NCBI GenBank assembly: GCA_033060915.1
Contig: CM065389.1
Location: 16,375,001 to 16,439,000 of the forward strand
Direction of reading: 5' to 3'
DNA length: 64,000 nt
From: Euryodendron excelsum
Lineage: Eukaryota; Streptophyta; Magnoliopsida; Ericales; Pentaphylacaceae
The position numbers were made by a program, and so were the translations under genes. Under the pieces are notes generated by a model that was not told the origin of the DNA, searched no databases, and saw only the letters and a list, made by a program, of their open reading frames with translations. Shown here in pieces: positions 24,984 through 36,704 of this stretch. Within the stretch, counting starts at the first letter, position 1, and each line of letters opens with the position of its first letter.

Positions 24984-27251
24984 TCAGTAAACCTTTTTTA
25001 GGGTAGTATCATCAGCTCTGTAGTGTTTTTTGCGTGAATTGGAGCAAATCCGACCATGTGAAATCAGGATACTTTCTTGGCCCTTCTCTACACACAAGGT
25101 CTTGGGGAGGCCTCACCACCTTGTCTTCTTCAAGGCACACAAAGAATGCCACTGATATCCTCTCCTTATACCTGTTTACCAGTGCCCTATGGAGGCAGCT
25201 CTTATATCTCCCATTTGATAATGCCTACGCATCCAAGAAAACAGAGTTAAAGTCACGCACATATATTGGCATCCATGCATACAAGGGCACCCACAAACAC
25301 TTCTACAAAGGCATAAATGAAACTCAATCTGGTGCTTGGCACCTTTGTAGTTTGAACTGTTGAGGACAAAATTGGTTAAATTCAGATTTTAATCCTTCGG
25401 TTTTGTTCCTTAAGTGGATTAAGAAATCTTCAACTACTAGCAAAACCCAGCTACTTGTCTTCAAGTGCACGAACCCATATATGGCTATCAAACTTTAACT
25501 TGCACCATTTTTTGCATAAAATTAGTGGTGGAGCCACATTAGGGCCCGAGGTGCAGTTCAAATTTTTGAAAATTGTATTTGCACATACAATTTTAGAAAT
25601 ATGTTTCGAATTGCTTCCTAAAAATTTATAAATGCCCTCCCTTAAATAGTTATTTTACTTTAAAGACTCCTTCATATATATTTACTATTATTAAAGGCAA
25701 AAACTCACTTTGGTGAAGTGCTGTCAGGTGTTGTTTATGCATAAACTACCCAGTAGTCAATCAGTAATTATTATTCTTCAACGCTCTCTTTTAATCTAAC
25801 CATAAAGGTAAAACAAAAAAAAATCATTGGAAACTATAACTGTTAAAGAATAACTATTTGGTTGTGGAAAAACTACCTTTAGTGAGTGGGAAAAAAATTA
25901 TTAGCAGTTTGCAGTGGGTTTTTTTTTTTTTTTTGAATTAGAGTAATTTATTTGGTAGCAGGTAGTATCTTTGTTGATTAGAGTAATATATTTGGTAGCA
26001 TGTAGTAATGTGCACACGTGTAGTGTGGCACCTTCTAATTATATATTTAAGCTCTTAAATATTATACACATGAAAATCAAGTGCTATTATTGATTACGAA
26101 AATAAAAACATCCTAGGTTATGATTAATGGTTTATACTCTTTGGATGAAGTTTCTGGGTTCTTCACAATATATTTTCACCTTTCCGGGTAGGAGGGAAGG
26201 TAAAGATGGGGAAAATGTTAGCATGAAAGTAGCTTTCTATTAACTCACCATGAAGGTATCACCAATGTTGATGACTAGGGCATCATGTCTAGGCTGAACA
26301 GACTGCCATTTGTTGTTCACAAACACTTCCAGACCTCCAACCTGATCTTGATGAAGTATAGTCAAGGAGGTTGGATCACAGTGCGTCCAGTGCCAAGAGC
26401 AAGGCCTGGCTCTTGGCAATGTGGATAATAGTTACTTCGCATTATGGAGTTACTATCCCTGAAAAATTCTTTATAATAGACTCGATCAGCTCCCAAACTG
26501 ATTCCTAGGATTTCCATGATTGCAACCGATAATCCCGTCATTGACTCGCAATACTTTTGATAAATCAATCTGCAAACAGAAGGAAAAGGAATCAAAAACA
26601 AAAAACAAATCAAGTCCTTGTTTCTACTTGGTGGCTTTAAATAAACAACTAGGCTAACTGCAAATTATTGTATAGATGTCATATACTAATTCAAATTGTG
26701 TTGCATGCCTTGCCCAGTTTGTTCTAATTCTTTCCCTAAGGCGGATTCGAAGAAATCTACCACGACAGAATCTGTGCCGTTCTCCTGGAAGCCGAATGAA
26801 TTAGTCTCCTTCCATGGTAATTTTGACGAAACCGATCAGCATGGGCACCAGAATAACCCCACATGCAACCTGGCTTCTTCAGGGCCCTCAGTTTCTTGCT
26901 AATGGGCAGCTTAAAGAAAGCATTCACATGATCATATGCCGTGCCGATGAGACGCGAATCAATGCCATGATTGATCACCAGGAAGAAACCATGCCTCAAA
27001 CAAGCTGCCCTAATGATCTTCGCAGCATGCTGGATGGACAATTCATCACCTTTAAAGAACCCCTCGAGATCCACTACTGGCTCTCTAAACTCTTCGTGGG
27101 CGTGAATTGTGTCCCCTAGAGGCCAAATAAATTTTTTGGGTATGTTGGTATGTTTTAGAAAAATAGATGAGGCAGAAAAAGTACGCTCATAGTCTCTTTG
27201 ATCATTGTGCTCCAATGGTGAGCACTGAAGCATTGAGGCACTCAGGTCCAT
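24984..27251 (-). pseudogene. Gibberellin 20-oxidase, disrupted by three single-base indels
   Basis: The intact family is a cytosolic 2-oxoglutarate/Fe(II) dioxygenase that oxidises C-20 of GA12/GA53 towards GA9/GA20, a rate-setting step. Exons on the minus strand: about 27251-26714, 26569-26249, 25224-24984. Recognisable: IWPLGD, DIOX_N segment (RAACLRHGFFLVINHGID), LPWKET box out of frame, NYYPHC (normally NYYPPC), HCD iron ligands out of frame, the second iron histidine in SCLHRALVN, and YPDFTWSDLL near the end. Breaks: one T missing at ~26829, one C missing at ~26385, one extra A in a run at ~25026-25031; each is in a homopolymer. Allowing for these three, exon phases agree and length is ~366 residues, normal for the family. 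Intron 1 seems to start with GC (GCAAGG at 26713); intron 2 is GT-AG. Several conserved residues are also substituted, favouring a pseudogene over pure sequencing error. Confidence 0.85.
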
Positions 27252-27599
27252 TGGGAGAGACGATACCAGTGAGATCAATGCTCACGTATGGTACCCAGGT
27301 ATATATATATATATGTTTATGAATCAATATGGAAGAGACTGGAGAACAAGCAACCAAACAAACAAAGGAATGAGTGGCTTCATGTGTGCGTCTGTTTGCT
27401 TGCAGCCAGAGGGGGTGTTTTGCAAGAAGAGAGTAAATTCACTTGTTGGTAGTAAACCATTAAAAACCAAAAATGTCCAATTGGCCTCGGAGAGATTTAG
27501 GAGAAAGTTGGAATAATACAAAGAAGCCAAAACTGTGCGACAGTGAATTTCTTTAACCCTTTGTTAATTTTCCTGAGACAATTAAATGAATCACTATGC

Positions 27600-27641
27600 A
27601 ACACACACACACACACCTCTCCCTCACACTCTCTCACTCTC

Positions 27642-27717
<76 letters not shown>
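27600..27717. repeat. Compound (CA)n(CT)n microsatellite
   Basis: (CA)n at 27600-27616 followed by about 100 bases of almost pure CT. It lies about 350 bp upstream of the GA20ox start, in its former promoter or 5' leader. The Leu/Ser and Thr/His repeat frames in this stretch are artefacts of the microsatellite. Confidence 0.95.
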
Positions 27718-27720
<3 letters not shown>

Positions 27721-28089
27721 AGTAGGACTGTTGATTTTGCTAAGAGTTGTATATCTCATGCACTTGGGATCTTCAAGCCAGAGCCCTGTATTTTTTAATG
27801 TCCTACAAAAGTATCAGCTGTTCATCATTGGAATTACAAATTTTACAAATCACTACCAAGAACAAAATTTTCAAATTGTACACAGATTGTTAATGATCAC
27901 CTAAGCATTAATCTAAAAGAAGATTATTTCCCTTTCAAGAATTATTTGCATTTTGCGGGATTCATGAAGCTTAACATCTTCACATAAAATTTGGAGAGGA
28001 AGAGAGCAAGGGGGAGAGTAGAAAACCATGTTTTCCTTCTTTTGACAAGTAAAGGACTCACTGGAGTGAGACACCATAACGTGCTTTCA
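27718..28089. other. Spacer with no recognised feature
   Basis: Ordinary AT-rich sequence between the microsatellite and the next LTR remnant. Nothing recognised. Confidence 0.4.
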
Positions 28090-29298
28090 TATCTGGAATT
28101 GTGACTTGCACCAAACATTGTCTTCAGAAGATCCTCAGATAATTTCTAACGTGGGATGGCGAAACAATATAACCCAATAAGTCTAGGGTCGAGTTCAGAA
28201 GAAATTTGATAAGATGATGAAAAGGGTATTTCACTCCTCTCAAAAAGCACACAACTATGGAATTACTTTTAAAAATAAACCAACAATATGTCTGTTTGAA
28301 GGTGTTTGTTTTACTAAACTAAGATATTGAAAACGGTTTTAAAACTGATAAAAGAAAGTCTCGAGACCAACTGTTCTAATTAATTGCTTCACCCGAAATT
28401 CCGACGGAGGTGTTTGATAACTCAAATCATTGACTATGTCATAAGTCTTTGATGCGGAGAATTTAGCGATAAAAATGATGATTCTTTAGTAATCAACCCT
28501 TGATTTGTAATTAATTAAAGTCATAGATTCATATCATCGATTCATGTAGTAAATATACCAAACTAAGGTTCGTGCATAAATATTATCGAACTTAGTCAAA
28601 AATTTAAGTTTTCATACAGATTTAGGGTTTGATACAAAGAATTAAGAAGTAAAAGGTAGAAACAATGAAATCCTAATTACCTCCGTCGTTCATCCAAGAT
28701 CTTCAATCGATATTTACAATTGATCCCAATATGGGATTTAGCTACTCATAGACATGATAAATACGTAAAATATGTATTAAAATATATTGAAAACTATGAA
28801 TCTGATTACAAGAATTGAGAAAATTAGAATAAAACTATGTACAAAGCTAGTAAAAACTCTCTAAAGCTGCTCTCTAAACCCTAAAATTTGTAAATTAATC
28901 AACAACTCTAAACTAGAGTACAATCCAAGTATTCATAGACTTTGGAAATTGTAGAAATCTGCAAACCATTCGAACGCCCCAACCACCATTCGAACGGGTT
29001 TCTAACGCACATCGAACCTGATTCAAACGGTATTTTCAAGCCTCAGTATTTTTTGACGATTTCCTCCGTTTGATGCACTATTCGAACGTACCTCTGTACC
29101 GTTTGAATGGATGTTCGAATGCCCTCTTCAACCATTCAAACGGCCTTTCACTTTTTTATCCGATTTTGTCCTTTTTTAAGCTTGAAATCCTCTTTACATC
29201 AAACATTATAAGTTAGATATAAGTTAGGACTAAAATTACATAACTAATGCTACTCTAAGTCTAACAAGGAACTAATTAAGGCATGCAAATTGTACTTG
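28090..29298 (-). mobile_element. Gypsy-type LTR (LTR copy 3)
   Basis: Begins with GTGACTTGCACCAAACATTG, matching the LTR end at about 22500 (TTGACTTGCACCAAATAG), and follows the same order of landmarks. A cluster of ATTCGAACG and CCGTTTGAATGG-type motifs lies at 28965-29150. Diverged and without internal domains. The distal end is cut by the TIR element that follows. Confidence 0.5.
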
Positions 29299-29299
29299 A

Positions 29300-30291
29300 C
29301 TCTGTTTGTTTAAATGTTTTCCTAAAAATATTTTTCTATTTTTCAATGTTTGGTTGTGCTTAATTTATGTAAAATGTCTTACTGGTAAAATATTTTACAC
29401 ATCTGTTGTGTAAATTGACTTACCAGTTAAAAATTCGTAAGTCAATTTTTTTTATTTATCTATCGAGCTCTAATATTCCACACTTGGGTACCCCGATAAC
29501 AAAGGAACCCAACCAACGACACTTAGAGAACCCAACGACGAGAAGCCTCACTAGCCTGGGACTACATCTTTTCGGCAGCTACTTCCACCTCCGCTCCGTC
29601 CTTCAGCTCCCGATTGACTAGTTCTTCGTTTATGGGGTCTTCGGGTTCTTCTGCTGCTTCTACTCCATTTTTATTTGGTTGTCGCTCTTGCTATTAGCCT
29701 ACACCGATGCCACTTCTTCACCTTTGTTCGAGATAGCTTCAACCAATGCAGCGACATCTCCATTTGTGACTTCTACTTTGTTTGGAGCTCAAAAAGTTAA
29801 CCGGTTGGAAGAGCCAAGAATAGAATCTGAAATGCAAGTTGCTATGATTGCATCAGAGGCTAATAGGAGATGTGAGATCTTCATTTCCTGATTGATTTGG
29901 GTTGTCTTTGCAAGCTCAAGATCGATTTCGTCTTCAAATTATTTCCTAACTATGTTCATTCTTTTTGTATTCTGTTTCATCATGTATTTTTTGAAAAGAA
30001 TTTTGGTTTTGTTTTGAAGGAGAATGAGAGATAGATGATGAATGTCTGAATGAAGTGTTAGCAAATTTTTTTTCTCTATATAATTCTAATGCTTGTAAGG
30101 TGTTTGATAAAATGCTTGTTTGAATTGTGTGTCAAAAGTTGAAGCATTGGTTACAGCGCATTATAAATTTGTGACTATATTTTTTTTCAAGTTACGAGCA
30201 ACCAAACACCAAAAAATATTGTTAATGTATTCATTTTACACAAAAAAATATTTTATATGAAAAATATTTTACATCAAAACAAATGAAGCCT
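29300..30291. mobile_element. TIR element with a GC-richer interior
   Basis: The left end (TCTGTTTGTTTAAATGTTTTCC, then ATGTTTGGTTG) matches, inverted, the right end read from 30291 (CTTCATTTGTTTTGATGT, then GTGTTTGGTTG). The interior 29470-29930 is GC-richer, with an open frame at about 29679-29891 of unknown identity. It could be a DNA element carrying a captured host-gene fragment; no transposase is visible. Confidence 0.45.
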
Positions 30292-32581
30292 TAGAGTACA
30301 ATCAAATTGCACCAAATATTACTTCATTCTTGTGTGCTTGTACGGTACTCTTATCCATTATGATGACCTAGTTTTGAACGTGAGGGTCAGAGAAATTCCC
30401 CTTCCACTTTATTTGTATCGCAAATGCAAACACAAATGCGTGCATGCATAGTCATTTTTCGAAGCTCTAAGGAACATCTGGTGGTAATTGATCAAACAAT
30501 TATTTCGTTTCTCCTGAAAGACTGTCCTTGAATTCCATATTGAATAATTGTAGTTTGTTTGAGAAAGGAGCCCCCTGTTACTGGAAGTACATGTGGATTG
30601 GCTTACAGAAAAAGAAGGAAAAAAAAAAATTCATTGATGAATGAAGTGTTTTTGGACATTTTCATTCGAGTTTGCTAGAACTAGACAAGAGACAAAAGAC
30701 CGATTCACGTGAACGTAGTGTTTTATTCTAATTCTAAAAAGAACTTACATACAAGGGTTGGCCTCTAAAAAGCATAGTTGCCCTACCTATCTCCCTTAAT
30801 TAGCTAAAACTGATCAATCATCTGTTCAACACACAGCTTAAAGTAGTAGGCGACTTGTGCAAATGGACATCAACAAATCTAAGATTGATGGAAGGGGCGT
30901 CCACACCCTAGAATAGGTGCATCTTGCATGTTACTACTTAAGTTGGCTTTAGTTCTCTTAAATTGGCTGATCAGCAAGATGCCCAAGACAATAACTATAT
31001 AAGAAACTCTCTTGTTGAAGTGGTGATTCAGAATTAAGCAAGCCAATACCTATCCCAAATCCTACATTTGGTGTCTGTAGTTGTCTCTGCATCGTCTCCA
31101 ATGGATTAGATGTTGGGCAGATCCTAGACAGTATTCCTGGGGAAGTCGTGTATATGATATAGATCCGTCTTTTTCAAATACATCTTCCCTTGCAATTGTG
31201 TATATTGAAATATTCTAAACTCCTGCACAGATATAAATATCACAACCGCAATTGTTAGTACTATCGTTCTATTTAATATTTTCTGAAAGAATAACATTTT
31301 TTATTGTTAAAGTAGTGCAGTAGACATGCTAGATGAGTTTTGGATACAGAAGTGGCAAAGTCAGCGCTTTAAGTTGTGTGACCTTGCATGTTTTCTCATT
31401 CCATTATAGCAAAGAGGGTCCCCACGGACTAGTCACTGACCATCCTGTGTATGCTAGTGGTTGGCACTACAAGTTGCAGCTTTCACATCACTCATGAGTG
31501 AATAGTAGCCCTAGAGTTAAAGACAGGAATGGTTATTTCACCAAATTAGGCTATCTGATAAAAATATTTAGAACGTTTCAGACTGCAATGGGGTCAACAT
31601 ATTAACTATATCAGCTCAAAAGATATTATTAGTACATAGTTAAGAAGATTTGACCACCATATATATGGTTCAAATTTGTCCATAATCAGCCACGTAGCGG
31701 AAAAACTAAATGTCATTCTGTAGTAGAGGAATAGATTAGATTTGGTTTTCAACAAGATGAGGCTCTTTTGTTTTTTTTATTTTTATGTTTTTTGTTAATA
31801 TCATAAGATCAGGTTCTTGAATCCACAAGAAAAAGTCAAATCCCAAAACTAAATGATGGTATTAATTTTGAATGAATCCCACTGAAGAGTTATAGTCTTA
31901 TTTATATAGTAGACTTATTTCAAACCAAAAAGAAGTCGTAATAATAAAGATAGAAGAAGCAACTAGAAAAAATAACAAATTTGAATTAAGCTCAAATTTG
32001 GAGAATAAGAACCTAAAGAAACATTCTAGGAAAAAACTTGTCAAATTTAGGAACATCTAGAAAAAGTTCAACCAGAATACAAATTTTCAGAAAAGGCAAA
32101 CTGCTAATTTTCTTCAATAACTTGTCCACATCAGAATATATAGGTAAACCCATAGAAGAACAATTTGATCTATGGACCGAAGGAATAAATTTTTTTTTTT
32201 TTTTTTAATTTTCATCAAAAATTTCTGTTTCCTTAGGAACCGACACAAAAATTTCAATATTTACATGCAAACATACTGGAACACTATGAACCACATTTAA
32301 AGAATGAGTTGTTTCGACTCACATTAGATAATTTTAATCATTGTATGTGGGTCACTTTTTTTATTATTACTATTGCAATTCTTATGATTAATGTCAACTT
32401 TATTAGTTGATGAAATTATTATTGATTATTATTACAATTCTTTTTATATGTAAGAGTCTGTTTTATTAGGGGGATGGTGAGGGGGAGCGGTTGTTGGGGT
32501 TTAAACCCCAAATCACGAGTGTTGTGCAAGGGCCCATCTACCGGGATAAGCCACTTGGGCCTCGTGTTTCGCGGATGGTTC
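30292..32581. other. Gene-free region, no feature recognised
   Basis: About 2.3 kb of AT-rich sequence with no open frame of note, no RNA gene and no clear transposon termini. A GC-richer patch at 32465-32580 resembles generic interspersed repeat sequence but could not be assigned. Confidence 0.45.
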
Positions 32582-33186
32582 TCGGACTAGGAGGACTCTT
32601 TGTCTCTAAAATAATAGTCTCATATAGTTTTAAATAGTTCATTTGATCGCATATTTATTTTACATGAGATAAAATTAGGAATTAACCTTATTCCAAGTTT
32701 GTTTGTTTCTATTAGACTAGAATAAAATAAAAAATGACTATGTTACCCCACTAATATGAATGAAATATGATTTAATATATAATATATTAACACTATTTTA
32801 AGAATAAATAATATTTTGTTAATCTATTATTCTGGTGTAATATATTAATATATGTTTAATTATAATATTAACAGATACGGTATGTGCTATATTATTTATA
32901 TTGGGTAAATATATTAGTATATATAATTATAAGATACATACTATATTCTTTATCAAAATATGATATAGTGTTAATATATTAATAGATATAATATATATTA
33001 ACATGTGTATATATAAACATACATATATATTATAAGATATATACCATATTATTATAATATTAATATATGATATTTATGTATTATATTATTAATATAATGT
33101 TAATATACATGAAATATATATTACTATATATATATATATATATATTATATCACATATTGTTATACACAATATAAAATAAAATATGT

Positions 33187-33194
33187 AAGTTAAG
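33187..33194. repeat. Left 8-bp target duplication of the hAT element
   Basis: AAGTTAAG here is repeated exactly at 34264-34271, flanking the element. Eight bases is the hallmark of hAT insertion. Confidence 0.85.
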
Positions 33195-34263
33195 TAAAGG
33201 TGTGAAGTGGGCCGGGTCGGCACGCCACGGCACGAGGCACGGCATACAACACCACACCATCAGCACCGCACGCCACGTGACCTGCCAGGCACGACATGGC
33301 CCACCAGGTAGGTCGGACTGGGCTTAGTATTCAAAGGTAGGAGCACAGGGATAAGCATAGCACGAGTACAACTAACGGCTAATTTTTTTAAAAGTATCTC
33401 TAAATGTCAAAAGTACCACCCCAACAACTATATAACGGCTAGTTTAAAAGACGAATGTGTATTTTCATAAAAATGTCAAAATTACCCTTCCCAACAACTA
33501 TATAACAGCTAGTTTTAGAGATAATTTTATAAATTGACTTATTCAATTTTTTCTAGAAATACTCGTTCTCACATCATTTCTTTATCACAAAATTATTTAC
33601 TCTCCCTACAATTTATACAATTTCTCTCTCTACAATCACTAACTATTCACTTTCTCTTTTAATACAAGTAATAGGCAATCAGACGAGAGAAGCAGCAAAT
33701 TAACTTTAGAAATCTTGAAATGCAATGTATACTTGAAGGAGTGGAATGATGCAAGTCTTAGAGTCCAAAATTTTATAGACGACATTATTGAAGATTTTCA
33801 AAACTTAGATATAACTTAATCAAATGAAGAATGAAAAATATATTCCACTTATTTAGTATATTTATTTTATTATTGAACTACGAGGTATTTCAAATTTTAT
33901 TTGTTCTATAATTTTTTACATATTGTAATTTACTTTTTATACTTATTCATTCTATTTAATATTTGTAAATGGATTTCATCATAAATAAAAGTTTATTTCA
34001 TTTGTTTTGTTAAAGTTTTAAATGTACATGAGTTCAATATTGATAAAAAAAAAAATTAACATAAAGACAAGCACGACACAAGCACGGGCATGACCCAAGC
34101 ACAAGCATGAGCACATCACGAGCACGAATCGTGCTGTGCCTATGGGCCATACCGGGCCCTAGCATTTTCTTCATGGACTGGCACGAGCACGACACGATTG
34201 TTAAATGGGCCAACACGAATCACGCTTGGCACGCCATGTGGCATGCCGGACTTTACACCTCTA
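33195..34263. mobile_element. Non-autonomous hAT element (1,069 bp)
   Basis: Flanked by perfect 8-bp duplications. The terminal inverted repeats are TAAAGGTGTGAAGT at the left and TAGAGGTGTAAAGT at the right (reverse complement). GC-rich subterminal regions with many GGCACG/CGTGCC motifs follow on both sides, as in plant hAT elements with GGGCCGGGC-type ends. The AT-rich interior contains no transposase. Confidence 0.85.
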
Positions 34264-34401
34264 AAGTTAAGGTGTGAAGTATTTTGGTCATTGCATGTCT
34301 TCTCCACACACACTTTGTCCTAGGATTATTAGTCCGACCATTTTTTTTGTAATCAAACGTAGGACTATATGAGACTATTAGTCCAATCCTACCTAGTCCG
34401 A

Positions 34402-35398
34402 CTTACTCTTTATTATCGTTATAATTAATTTAAGATAAAAACTTTTAAATACTTAATTCTAAAGTAATACATGAACTCTCAAATTGAGTAATATCAACAC
34501 TAATTATTATCGGTTTATAAAAATAATATTTTAACTCTCAAACTCGTTTACTTAATCATTAACAAAATTATTAAAATTAATTTTTTGAATAAGTTTTTTA
34601 TACATATTAGTATTCACTATTCAATATTGTAATGGTTTTAGGCTTTTAGCTAACATTATAAATGATTTTATAACCTTCCAACATATTCTATTATTAAATC
34701 ATTAGTTTTAAAAATATACATGAATGCACTTTAATTCATGTACCCAAAAGTTTCTCTTTTTTTTCTTTTCTATTTTCATCCTGTTTCCATTTTTGAGCTA
34801 ATCGAAACTACATACACAAACAAAATTTTGATCCTTGTATGGAACCAGTCACATAAATGTCCAAAATGAAATTGTGGGTATATACTTGAACTAAGAAAGT
34901 ACGAAACGTGCAACAATATGCTACTAACAACCACCCAACCACCAAAAATATAAAAATTTATTGTTTTAAAAATGTTATTTTTTAAAAAAAATTATATAGA
35001 AAATTTCACCTGAATAATGTGACAATGACATTATTATAATTAAGAGCATCCTGATGATTTTTTATAAAGTGAATGATTCTTATCCAAACGTATCATTATA
35101 GTAATAAATTATGTATGAATTTTTTTATTTTTTTATCGTTACCCATTGCATTAAGACGAGCAAAATTAAAGAACCAACAAGACTCTAAAGACGCTCGTTT
35201 CTTTGTGTAATACAAAGGGCATAATCTGAAAATGAAGCTTCAAAATGGAGCAAAAAAGCAATTGAAAGTGCAAGAATTTGATATGAGTGATCATTTTCAA
35301 GCCAGTTCAAGAATAAAGATGTGAAAAAATTCACAGAAAATATATAGATACAATCTTATGAACATCCCAATATTATAAATTTGCATCCACAACCATTA
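34402..35398. other. Spacer with one MITE-like copy
   Basis: Contains a GGGTAATGCTATA-family MITE-like copy at about 34975-35145, immediately beyond the 3' end of the gene at 35399. Otherwise AT-rich and featureless. Confidence 0.45.
34975..35145 (+). mobile_element. MITE-like element, GGGTAATGCTATA family
   Basis: Recognised by the order ATAGAAAATTTCACCTGAAT, ATTATAATTAAGAGCATC and GTATGAATTTTTTTAT, matching the other family members. Confidence 0.5.
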
Positions 35399-36271
35399 TT
35401 ACAGAAAGATGAAACAATCCAAGGCAACGAGAGGGTTATCAATATCCTCCATGGGAATGGCATTTATGTCTTCGTTAGACAGCGCTTCTCCAACCGCAAT
35501 TTCATCAATCTTAGAGCCAATTCTGTAAGTGCACGTCTCTGATCTATTCATCAAACAAGCGCGTTGTCTACTTGAATTGTTGTTTGGACTTGCTGGCCTA
35601 GGATTTTCCTTTTTCACTGATGACAAGCCAGATTTAACTGCATTTCCCTTAGATACAACTGAACGCTTGCAACAAATTTCCTTAGATGTATCTGCACTAA
35701 ATCTTCGACTTGGAGATGGCGACCTTAAAGCTCTACTTGGAAGAGAATATGGGGGATTGGGCCTCTCAGGTTCTCTTCTGAAGCTCTTTTGTCGATTAAG
35801 GGTAGGTGAATTTGCACGAGCTCTCTTCTGCGTTGTTGAACCTATTTGCCTTGGTAGAATTGAGCCAATTGGCTGCTTCACTGGCGCTACACTTGGTTTT
35901 GCTGGTGAGTCTAAGTTTTGAGCACGAGCCTTGATTGGATCAATGTTGATCATATGTGGGTTCTCCTTAACACAAGACCACAAGAACTCGTTGGAGAACG
36001 ATCTCTCCTTTGAGCTTATAGTTGAAGATGAGCATGATGATGACGATGACAATGAACATGAGCTGCTAGTGTTACTTTCAGTGCACGAAAACGAAGGAAC
36101 AACGGAAGAAGAAGATGTAGGAGAATGAGTAGCAGAGAGAGGTTGTTTAGTTGAGGAGAGAGGAATGGGAGAGATGGGAGATTGTGAGATTACTAGCTTG
36201 ACTTGCACGTGGTTACACTCTTCCTGCAGGTTCTTTCTCTTGGATTTGCATTTGCTAATGCAAGACCCCAT
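35399..36271 (-). CDS. Serine-rich protein with N-myristoylation-type N-terminus, function unknown
   Basis: Intronless frame of 290 residues. The N-terminus MGSCISKCKSKRK has glycine 2, cysteines 4 and 8 and a basic stretch, the pattern of a dual-lipidated plasma-membrane anchor. A Ser-rich low-complexity stretch (~45-88) follows, then NEFLWSCVKENPHMINID, basic Ser/Arg/Pro segments with RSPSPSRRFSAD, and a C-terminal tail DNPLVALDCFIFL. I believe plant proteins annotated as serine/arginine repetitive matrix-like share this head and tail, but the name is from memory and no role is claimed. An in-frame ATG at 36310 exists. I prefer 36271 because a TATA box at 36322-36332 would place transcription start downstream of 36310, and because of the lipidation motif. 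No lesions. Probably a real, expressed gene. Confidence 0.8.
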   Translation of the reverse strand: MGSCISKCKSKRKNLQEECNHVQVKLVISQSPISPIPLSSTKQPLSATHSPTSSSSVVPSFSCTESNTSSSCSLSSSSSCSSSTISSKERSFSNEFLWSCVKENPHMINIDPIKARAQNLDSPAKPSVAPVKQPIGSILPRQIGSTTQKRARANSPTLNRQKSFRREPERPNPPYSLPSRALRSPSPSRRFSADTSKEICCKRSVVSKGNAVKSGLSSVKKENPRPASPNNNSSRQRACLMNRSETCTYRIGSKIDEIAVGEALSNEDINAIPMEDIDNPLVALDCFIFL

Positions 36272-36321
36272 TGATGTCCCTTTGCTAGAGAAATCTTGAA
36301 GGTTGAGCATTAGGTAACCTT

Positions 36322-36332
36322 GTATTTATATA
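36322..36332 (-). promoter_or_regulatory. TATA box of the myristoylation-type gene
   Basis: Reads TATATAAATAC on the minus strand, about 50 bases upstream of the chosen ATG. Normal spacing puts transcription start near 36295. Confidence 0.6.
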
Positions 36333-36704
36333 AATCTACATATAATAGAAAAAGGCAAAGGGAAAGGTGGGGTTTGGCTTTTGCTTTTGTTCTTGCTCTT
36401 TTTGATATATTTGAATTTGGTTGCCGGGTAAAAACCCGTTGCACAACGGCTATATAGAGGAAAGTGTTATGTTGGGTGCCTCTTTTTCATCATGCTTCTC
36501 CAACTTTACAGGTACATGAGTGTGAAACTCAAGGCGGGGTCTGTGCCATAGAGATCACAAGGTTCATCCCAATTTTGAACCTATTGGGTTCACTGGGTGC
36601 GCAGAAGCCTGAGCCAACAGAGTCATCCCTGATTTGGAAATTTATCTTCTAGCCATAATGAAAATTGGCCTATGGTCCCGTTTAAATCCGACCTAAATTC
36701 AATA

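Larger units (their letters stand above)
32582..34401. mobile_element. AT-rich TIR element interrupted by an hAT insertion
   Basis: The left end TCGGACTAGGAGGACTC and the right end read inverted (TCGGACTAGGTAGGATTGG from 34401) match. Both are followed by AATAGTCTCATATAG. The interior outside the hAT element is very AT-rich (32700-33180) and non-coding. A non-autonomous element; superfamily not resolved. Confidence 0.55.

Noticed and set aside
25034..25363. Plus-strand 109-residue frame
   Set aside because: Antisense of GA20ox exon 3, whose minus-strand translation is clearly the family C-terminus.
27543..27904. Frames encoding long Ser/Leu or Thr/His repeats
   Set aside because: Produced entirely by the (CA)n(CT)n microsatellite; no codon structure outside it.
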